The notes below the pieces were generated by a model. The model was not told the origin of the DNA. It made no database searches and was given only the letters and a program-made list of their open reading frames with translations. Shown piece after piece: positions 1-4,644 of a DNA stretch of 9,172 bases. The DNA lies in assembly GCA_017991025.1 (NCBI GenBank), contig JAGNMT010000103.1:1-9172 (forward strand), given 5' to 3'. Within the stretch, counting starts at the first letter, position 1. Each line of letters starts with the position of its first letter. Position numbers and translations under genes: made by a program. Source of the DNA: Verrucomicrobiales bacterium (GTDB lineage Bacteria > Verrucomicrobiota > Verrucomicrobiia > Verrucomicrobiales > DEV007).

Positions 1-81
1 TCGAATCCCTGCGGGAGTGCTCAAAAACGATGCGCAGGACCGCTCCAAGCGGAACCGAAATGTCATCATAACGGAGGCCCC
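1..81. other. Window edge, non-coding, no firm feature
   Basis: This stretch lies downstream of the minus-strand lactonase gene. The first ~20 bases (TCGAATCCCTGCGGGAGTGC) resemble the T-loop and acceptor 3' side of a tRNA on the plus strand, but the rest of any such gene would lie outside the window. A small hairpin (CCGCT at 40-44, AGCGG at 48-52, loop CCA) has no T-run on either side. Several reading frames are open across the segment, but none gives a recognisable protein. Confidence 0.3.
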
Positions 82-1158
82 TCAATACTTCACTCCGAGA
101 ACCCATGCCGGACTCTTGCCGCAGGGATAAGTCTTCAAGGAAGTGAGCGCGCCGGTCTCAGGGTCACGACGGTAGACGATCAGCGTATCCGATCCCTGCC
201 CTGCCGAAACAACAAATTCCTCCCCGCCGGGTATCAGCGCAAATGAACGCGGTGTCTTCTCTGTAGGCGTCTGCCCCTGAGCGGTTAACTTACCCGACGC
301 AGAATCAACCGCAAAAACAGCGAGACTGTCATGTCCCCGGTTCGAGGCGTAAACAAAACGGCCGTCGGCACTCACGTGGATATCGGCGCAACTTCCTTTC
401 GATTTATCCCACTCCGGCGGTGTCGTAGAAAGCGTCTCGCGCTCGGTCAAGGTACCCTTCTCCGTGTCAAAATCACACCTGGTCACACTCTGCCCCTGTT
501 CATTGACAAGGTAGGCCCAGCGCCCGTTAGGATGGAAAACCATGTGCCGAGGACCCGCTCCTTCGGCACCCGGCATGTATGGCGGCGTATTCGATTCGAT
601 CCTGCCGGTGGCAGCATCGAACCTCAACTGCTCCACCTTGTTCAACTCAACCACATGCGGGATAAACGCGAATCGATTCGACGCATCCGTCTGGATGCAG
701 TGCGCCTTTTTCCCGGTGACCATCGACGACACAGGTGCTCCGGTGACAATGCCTTCGACAATACGGCTGGCGCTGACGACACCTTCGCTATAGGAAGCGG
801 AAAGTAGCCAATTGCCGGTCTTATCGAGGTGGACATAGGTTGAGTTACTGCCCGCTGGTGCCATCACTGCTTCCGAAAGTAGACCCGTCGCAGGATCGAC
901 CCTGATCGAGGCAAACTCCATCTTTGACCGCACCGAGGCATAGAGCCATGAGTGGTCAGGGCGTATCGCAAGGCTCCCCGGAGCTCCCGCCAGGTCGAAG
1001 GCCCCGATCCTATCAAGTTCACCACTCGTCTCGTTAAGGCTGAAGACCGCGATGCGATTATCACCGCTCTCTGACACATACACCACCGTGTGACCAGCCC
1101 GAAGGATTGAGAACTGCAGGAAGAGCAGGGCGAAAACGAGAAGAGAAATCTTTTTCAT
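82..1158 (-). CDS. Exported lactonase-family seven-bladed beta-propeller protein
   Basis: This 358-residue protein belongs by its motifs to the YbhE/6-phosphogluconolactonase-type propeller family (Pfam lactonase, PF10282), whose members are usually 330-400 residues. Residues 1-21 form a signal peptide (KK, a hydrophobic run, then LRA before GH). The mature part has repeated blade signatures: YVSESGDNRIAVF (27-39), IRPDHSWLYAS (65-75), GPRHMVFHPNGRWAYLVNE (202-220), and a late YASNRGHDSLAVF. The GPRH...P-G-R-AY-VNE stretch is the family hallmark. Known cytosolic members hydrolyse 6-phosphogluconolactone. The signal peptide argues against that substrate here and suggests a periplasmic or lipid-exposed role on another lactone, or a non-enzymatic role; this is inference. 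The start at 1156-1158 is chosen because it begins the signal peptide. No Shine-Dalgarno sequence precedes it. It is transcribed divergently from the TPR gene and appears to be alone. Confidence 0.85.
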   Translation of the reverse strand: MKKISLLVFALLFLQFSILRAGHTVVYVSESGDNRIAVFSLNETSGELDRIGAFDLAGAPGSLAIRPDHSWLYASVRSKMEFASIRVDPATGLLSEAVMAPAGSNSTYVHLDKTGNWLLSASYSEGVVSASRIVEGIVTGAPVSSMVTGKKAHCIQTDASNRFAFIPHVVELNKVEQLRFDAATGRIESNTPPYMPGAEGAGPRHMVFHPNGRWAYLVNEQGQSVTRCDFDTEKGTLTERETLSTTPPEWDKSKGSCADIHVSADGRFVYASNRGHDSLAVFAVDSASGKLTAQGQTPTEKTPRSFALIPGGEEFVVSAGQGSDTLIVYRRDPETGALTSLKTYPCGKSPAWVLGVKY

Positions 1159-1555
1159 GAACGAGAGAGAAACTTGAGTTTCGCGTCAGTGCCGCAAACG
1201 CATGAACAATACCCTCTCTACCCGGATTTGCCTTCCGGCGCGATTGAGTATTCGGGCAAAACGAAACAGCCACCTCAAATTATCTCAAAGACCTGAGGGC
1301 GGCTGCAATGCCCACTGACGTACGTGGTCTCGTTCACTGAGCTTTGGGGCACCCGGCTCACCGGAAGGCCTGGAATAGAGGAGGTTCGGTCCTGAGTTTG
1401 CATAACTTAACATTACTTGACGTGCGCATGGATGCCGACCGTGATTGTGGCATTGCTGTTGGTAAAACTAAGCATTAAATTTTCCTGCGCCGGGTTACGA
1501 GTTGGCAGTTCAAGGCCGCTTGGAATCCCCATGCCGCCGACAAATAATATCATAG
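1159..1555. other. Divergent intergenic region with promoters expected
   Basis: This ~400-base spacer lies between the divergent lactonase and TPR genes and should hold both promoters. On the plus strand a weak sigma-70-like pair can be drawn: TTGCTG at 1453-1458 and TAAATT at 1476-1481, spaced 17 bases. TTGACG at 1417-1422 is a better -35 but lacks a good -10. For the minus strand I found no convincing pair. A 46-codon ATG-to-TAA frame exists on the minus strand at 1413-1553, but the plus strand is also open there in another frame and nothing is recognisable, so it is not called as a gene. No Shine-Dalgarno sequence is seen before 1556 or 1158. Confidence 0.35.
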
Positions 1556-2383
1556 ATGACAAAACGCGTCTTTAGATTCGGTCTGATATTTTTGCTTCTG
1601 TCGTCGCCGATGCTTTCGCTTTTTGCGCAAGATTCGAGGAGCGAGCTGGCTGACATCAATCGCGAGGTCGAAGATCTTTTTCGAAAGGGAGAATACGACC
1701 GTGCCGTCATCGCGGCGAAACGGGCGTTGGATTTGGCCGAGAAGAGCTTCGGCCCGGATCACCTGAATGTGGCCCTGAGCCTCAACAATCTTGCGTTGAT
1801 GTATAAAACCAAAAAGCAGTTTGCGGATGCCGAGCCTCTCTACAAACGTTCGTTGATGATCCGGGAAAATGCGATGGGCCCGGATCATAGCTCCGTGGCC
1901 GAAAGCCTCCATAATCTGGCAGCGATGTATAAGGCAAAAGGTGAGTTCATGGCCGCTGAGCCGCTCTACAAACGCTCGCTGGCAATTTGGGAGAAGAACC
2001 TCGGACCGGAGCACCCTTCCGTTGCCACAAGCATCAATAACCTCGCGTCACTATACGCAGCCCAAGGGGAATTCGCTGCGGCTGAGCCACTCTACAAGCG
2101 CTCGCTTTCGATTCGGGAAAAGGCGATGGGCCCGGATCATAGCTCCGTGGCCGAAAGCCTCAATAACCTCGCCGAGTTGTATAGCGACCAGGGTAAGTTC
2201 GCGATCGCCGAGCCCCTCTATGAGCGCTCACTGGCAATCTGGGTGAAAAGCCTGGGGCCGGATCACCCTCATGTGGCAACGAGCCTGGAGAATATCGCTG
2301 ATCTTTATCGAAAAACTGATCGGGAAGATGCTGCGAAAAATCTAGATAAACGTGCCGAACGTATCAGGGCGATCCCTCATTGA
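1556..2383 (+). CDS. Exported kinesin-light-chain-like tetratricopeptide repeat protein
   Basis: The product has 275 residues. Residues 1-24 are a signal peptide (MTKRVFRFG, a hydrophobic core, then LFA before QD). The rest is TPR solenoid. Five G-P-(D/E)-H motifs occur at exactly 42-residue spacing (66, 108, 150, 192, 234), with the surrounding pattern LxNLAxxY...G.F..AEPLYKRSL.I. This 42-residue TPR with the GPxH loop is the kinesin-light-chain type (TPR_10/TPR_12 families), common in cyanobacteria, Planctomycetes and Verrucomicrobia. The first repeat (from about 37) is diverged and the last (247-275) is a partial capping helix. Such proteins are protein-binding scaffolds, and no catalytic domain is fused here. 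Its location is probably periplasmic, and the partner is unknown. The start is chosen for the signal peptide; the leader has no Shine-Dalgarno sequence. It has no same-strand neighbour within 250 bases. Confidence 0.85.
   Translation: MTKRVFRFGLIFLLLSSPMLSLFAQDSRSELADINREVEDLFRKGEYDRAVIAAKRALDLAEKSFGPDHLNVALSLNNLALMYKTKKQFADAEPLYKRSLMIRENAMGPDHSSVAESLHNLAAMYKAKGEFMAAEPLYKRSLAIWEKNLGPEHPSVATSINNLASLYAAQGEFAAAEPLYKRSLSIREKAMGPDHSSVAESLNNLAELYSDQGKFAIAEPLYERSLAIWVKSLGPDHPHVATSLENIADLYRKTDREDAAKNLDKRAERIRAIPH
1790..2293 (+). repeat. Four tandem 126-bp TPR-coding units with a 252-bp super-period
   Basis: The units 1790-1915, 1916-2041, 2042-2167 and 2168-2293 each encode one 42-residue TPR. Units one and three read AMGPDHSSVAESL, and units two and four read LGPxHPxVATS, so similarity is highest at two-unit spacing. 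Positions 1862-1909 and 2114-2161, exactly 252 bases apart, match in 47 of 48 bases, including synonymous positions. The flanking parts of the same units are clearly more diverged. Confidence 0.8.
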
Positions 2384-2651
2384 CCACCGGGTTCGACAGC
2401 GATCGAGCATTTCAAGGGATCACGTAAAATTCTCCGCTGTGAACTGACCCGGGATGGACACGAATTTTTGGTCAGCAGGCGTATATTAATTCCTCGCAGT
2501 TCGTGTCCATTCGTGGTCAACATCCCAATCGCACAAAATAGATCCAACGACTCCGGCCCGTCAAATCCGCGCAGGGGACAGACCCGGACTGCGGAAGAGC
2601 TGATGGGGTGACCATACCCCAAAAGCCTGACCTTAAGTCGAATGGCACTAG
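2384..2651. other. Non-coding, repeat-rich spacer upstream of the broken hyi gene
   Basis: No gene is recognised here in any frame. It contains the inverted repeat listed separately, a short CAGGGGACAGACCCGG segment at about 2571-2586, and a hairpin TGGGGT (2604-2609) / ACCCCA (2616-2621) with loop GACCAT. The last has no T-run and is unlikely to be a classical terminator. It directly abuts the truncated end of the hydroxypyruvate isomerase remnant at about 2652, so it is the DNA that replaced the 5' part of that gene. Confidence 0.45.
2454..2510. repeat. Inverted repeat, 11-bp perfect arms, probable dispersed element
   Basis: ATGGACACGAA at 2454-2464 is the exact reverse complement of TTCGTGTCCAT at 2500-2510, with a 35-base AT-richer centre. 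The right arm continues as TCGTGGTCAAC. The TTCGTGTCCATTCGTGG wording is one I associate with short interspersed repeats of Verrucomicrobia and Planctomycetes genomes; this is from memory and not checked. No second copy is present in the window. Confidence 0.5.
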
Positions 2652-2834
2652 TGGCATCAGCCTGGAACCGGAGAGATCAACTTTCCCTTCTTTTTTCAAC
2701 AACTCGACGAATGCGGCTACACAGCTTGGATCGGTATGGAGTATGTTCCCTCACAAGACACGATCAGCTCACTAAGCTGGATGACAGAACGAAGCGCGAC
2801 ATCCGCCCTCCCATTCACCACAACACAAAAATGA
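2652..2834 (+). pseudogene. hyi: Hydroxypyruvate isomerase, C-terminal remnant (5' truncated)
   Basis: Reading in the frame that ends at TGA 2832-2834 gives about 60 residues that match the C-terminus of hydroxypyruvate isomerase (Hyi/Gip, a TIM-barrel AP-endonuclease-2-like enzyme of about 260 residues that interconverts hydroxypyruvate and tartronate semialdehyde). Key pieces are HQPGTGEINFPF at the start, then GYTAWIGMEYVP, then a T...L.WM tail. E. coli Hyi, as I recall it, has EPGTGEINYDYLF, YNGWVGCEYKP and LRWM in the same order. The Glu of the EY pair, a metal ligand in the family, remains. About 200 N-terminal residues are missing. An in-frame TAG at 2649-2651 sits directly before the homology and no usable start exists, so it cannot be made as a functional enzyme. 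Its TGA overlaps the garR-like ATG as ATGA (2831-2834), the mark of a former coupled hyi-garR operon. Confidence 0.85.
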
Positions 2835-3343
2835 AAATCGGATTCATCGGACTCGGGATCATGGGCAAACCGATGTGCCACAGTCTCCTCAAAGCCGGCT
2901 ACGAACTCGTCGTTTGCAGCAGGACTCAATCTTCCGTCGATGAGCTGATCGCAGCCGGTGCCGCCCCGGCAGCGACGCCAAAGGAACTCGCTGCACAAGT
3001 CGATGTCGTCATCACCATGCTGCCGAACTCACCTGAAGTGAAAGAGGACATCCTCGGTCCCAATGGCGTGATCGAAGGCGCACGTCCCGGTTGCATCGTC
3101 GCGGACATGAGTTCCATCGCTCCACTGACGGGCCGGGAAATCGCCGCCAGCCTCACCGGGAAGGGCGTCGAGATGCTGGATGCTCCCGTCAGCGGCGGTC
3201 AACCCAAGGCCATTGAAGGCACTCTCTCCGTCATGAACATCATGCAAGGTCTGAAAGACGACTTTGGTGACTGCGATCACGGCGCCATCGTCCGCCACTA
3301 CGAGAATCAAGCGAGCATTGAACTCAGCCGTCCCGAAGCGTAA
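2831..3343 (+). CDS. garR: Tartronate semialdehyde reductase (2-hydroxy-3-oxopropionate reductase) with in-frame internal deletion, probably inactive
   Basis: This open frame of 170 residues compares with a family length of about 295. Residues 1-135 align without gaps to E. coli GarR as I recall it: dinucleotide-binding GFIGLGIMG (4-12), ITMLPNSPEVKE (61-72), DMSSIAPL (92-99) and the substrate-loop DAPVSGGQPKAIEGTLSVM (117-135). Residue 136 onward (NIMQGLKDDFGDCDHGAIVRH..) matches the extreme C-terminus of the family (VMEMMQAL...DHSAL..YYEKL). About 125 residues between them are gone, including the GxGxxxKLANQ helix with the conserved catalytic lysine and most of the helical dimer domain. The enzyme reduces tartronate semialdehyde to glycerate with NAD(P)H; this product should not fold or work normally. 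The start at 2831 is set by the GFIGLG alignment and the ATGA overlap with the hyi remnant; a longer upstream extension of the frame merely runs across hyi in the wrong frame. The bicupin gene starts 17 bases downstream. Confidence 0.88.
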   Translation: MKIGFIGLGIMGKPMCHSLLKAGYELVVCSRTQSSVDELIAAGAAPAATPKELAAQVDVVITMLPNSPEVKEDILGPNGVIEGARPGCIVADMSSIAPLTGREIAASLTGKGVEMLDAPVSGGQPKAIEGTLSVMNIMQGLKDDFGDCDHGAIVRHYENQASIELSRPEA

Positions 3344-3360
3344 CATCACCCCTTGAAGCC

Positions 3361-4293
3361 ATGAGCACATCCAATCCAACCACCTCCTGCAACGACGACT
3401 GGTCGAAGAACGTCCTCTTCTTTGAATATGGCAGTGCCGTCAATCCACGGATGCCCAAGATCGGCATCGACGTCTTCCTGCCATCCATGCATCAGATCGC
3501 GGAGACCAAGATCATCCCGCTGCAATTGGCACATAAGCTCGAAACCAGCTATGCCGCCACAGGGCCCAACCTCCTGGCCAACTTCATTCACATCGCCGCA
3601 GGTGCTGCACTCTCAACCAAAACGCACGCCAGCAGTCAAGTGTTTTATGTCATTCGCGGTGCAGGCTTCAGCCTCATCAATGGCAGCAGGCTCGATTGGA
3701 AAACAGGCGATTTCTTTGCCATCCCCTGCACGGGAGAGATCCAGCATCAGGCCAGCGAAGACACGGCTTTCTATTGGGTCAATGACCAGCCGCTGATGGA
3801 TTTCCTCGGCGTCCAGCCGACCAAAGCGCGCTTTCGCCCTCTCTACTTTTCTCACGAACAACTCACCACCGAGCTGGAAAAAGTTCGCCAGGCCAACCTG
3901 GGCAAGGACAAAAACCGCAACGGCATCCTGCTGGCCAATCCCGACTGCCCGCAGACCAAGACGCTGACTCACTCGATGTGGTCCTTGTATAATCTGCTAC
4001 CCGCCAGGAGCAAACAGAAGGCCCATCGACACAACTCCATTGCCATGGACTTTGCCGTGAAGGCAACCGAGGGCGTCTATACTAACATCGGCCCTGATCT
4101 CGATAGCGATGGCAACATCATCAATCCCATTCGCGCCGACTGGGTGTCAGGGGGAGCTTTTGTCACCCCGCCCGGCTGGTGGCACTCTCACCACAATGAC
4201 AGCGATGAAGACGCCATCGTGCTGCCTGTTCAAGACGCCGGTTTGCAAACCTACATGCAGACTCTCGATATCCAGTTCGCTCATGGCTATTAA
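3361..4293 (+). CDS. Bicupin protein, gentisate 1,2-dioxygenase-like architecture, function unknown
   Basis: The protein has 310 residues, no signal peptide, and two cupin beta-barrels. In the N-terminal cupin, motif 1 is KTHASSQVFYVIRGAG (87-102) and motif 2 is around GDFFAIPCTGEIQH (to 129). Of the usual ligands only H89 and H129 remain; the first His is K87 and the Glu is Q93. The C-terminal cupin has HRH (H222, H224) and PPGWWHSHHN (H275, N279), so the three-His metal site is intact there, without the Glu. The layout recalls gentisate/1-hydroxy-2-naphthoate dioxygenases (COG3435), which usually keep the metal in the N-terminal domain, so the substrate should not be assumed to be aromatic. 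It starts 17 bases after the broken garR gene and was probably its operon partner, which hints at a sugar-acid or related small-molecule role. No Shine-Dalgarno sequence is seen. Strong hairpins follow the stop. Confidence 0.8.
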   Translation: MSTSNPTTSCNDDWSKNVLFFEYGSAVNPRMPKIGIDVFLPSMHQIAETKIIPLQLAHKLETSYAATGPNLLANFIHIAAGAALSTKTHASSQVFYVIRGAGFSLINGSRLDWKTGDFFAIPCTGEIQHQASEDTAFYWVNDQPLMDFLGVQPTKARFRPLYFSHEQLTTELEKVRQANLGKDKNRNGILLANPDCPQTKTLTHSMWSLYNLLPARSKQKAHRHNSIAMDFAVKATEGVYTNIGPDLDSDGNIINPIRADWVSGGAFVTPPGWWHSHHNDSDEDAIVLPVQDAGLQTYMQTLDIQFAHGY

Positions 4294-4298
4294 ACGGA

Positions 4299-4320
4299 AG
4301 GGTGACAAGGATGTCACCCT
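4299..4320 (+). terminator. Perfect hairpin six bases after the bicupin stop
   Basis: AGGGTGACA (4299-4307) pairs perfectly with TGTCACCCT (4312-4320) around an AGGA tetraloop, giving nine base pairs. It lies just behind the TAA at 4291-4293. No T-run follows (CCCCTCAA), so it would be a tail-less terminator or an mRNA 3'-end stabiliser. Confidence 0.6.
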
Positions 4321-4401
4321 CCCCTCAACTCACCCACTCCCAATCATGTCTGTTTCGAGGCTCACCCTAAGAGTTTCCAAAGGCAAGACAGGGTCCGGTA
4401 T

Positions 4402-4432
4402 AAAATGGGGACTTCTGTTCCTCCCGTTTTTT
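4402..4432 (+). terminator. T-tailed hairpin, possible intrinsic terminator
   Basis: AAAATGGGG (4402-4410) pairs with TCCCGTTTT (4422-4430) through nine pairs, two of them G-T, with an 11-base loop, and the strand continues in T to 4432. The A-run on the left would also give a T-run on the opposite strand, so it could act in both directions. It lies 108 bases after the bicupin stop. It may alternatively be a REP-like palindrome. Confidence 0.5.
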
Positions 4433-4644
4433 CCTCTCATCTTTTAGCCGATCCTTCCCTGGGCCTTAATCTAATCAACGACTCCGCTACCATCCCTGTC
4501 GCCCAGGAACTGGATGGCAGAGGCCGTTGAAATCTCTCCCCAATATCCTCAGTGAGGACCTCAACCACAGCCAGCACTTCAATGGTGTCAAAGTCATCAA
4601 TCCGCTTCTCTCTCCATGTCGGCCCTCCTGCTTTCCGGCGCTTT

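Larger units (their letters stand above)
4294..4644. other. Intergenic region between bicupin and DUF4832-type genes
   Basis: This holds two hairpins (listed separately) and then about 200 bases, 4440-4644, that carry no recognised gene but are open in two plus-strand frames (one with a GTG at 4552) and in one minus-strand frame. That minus-strand frame (to 4437) reads plausibly in composition but matches no family I know. No convincing promoter for the gene at 4645 was found. The open frames could reflect a conserved interspersed repeat; this is inference. Confidence 0.35.

Noticed and set aside
1..25. tRNA 3' end on the plus strand (TTCGAATCC-like T-loop and acceptor strand)
   Set aside because: Only the last part could be inside the window; the other arms cannot be seen and no CCA follows, so it cannot be supported.
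1413..1553. 46-codon ORF on the minus strand in the divergent spacer
   Set aside because: There is no recognised family and no ribosome binding site, and the opposite strand is also open, so it is more likely chance or a repeat.
2604..2621. Hairpin TGGGGT/ACCCCA as terminator of the TPR gene
   Set aside because: It is more than 200 bases from the stop, its stem is only six pairs, and it has no T-run.
2642..2830. N-terminal extension of the garR-like protein from an upstream ATG
   Set aside because: The extension is not family-like, and the DNA encodes Hyi residues in a different frame; the ATGA overlap and GFIGLG alignment fix the start at 2831.
4346..4447. Small plus-strand ORF of 33 codons with a hydrophobic end
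   Set aside because: It runs through the T-tailed hairpin, whose T/C-rich sequence explains the hydrophobic residues; no start signal or homology is seen.
4552..4644. GTG start at 4552 for the DUF4832-type protein
   Set aside because: The added 31 residues are not signal-like, whereas the ATG at 4645 begins a good signal peptide.
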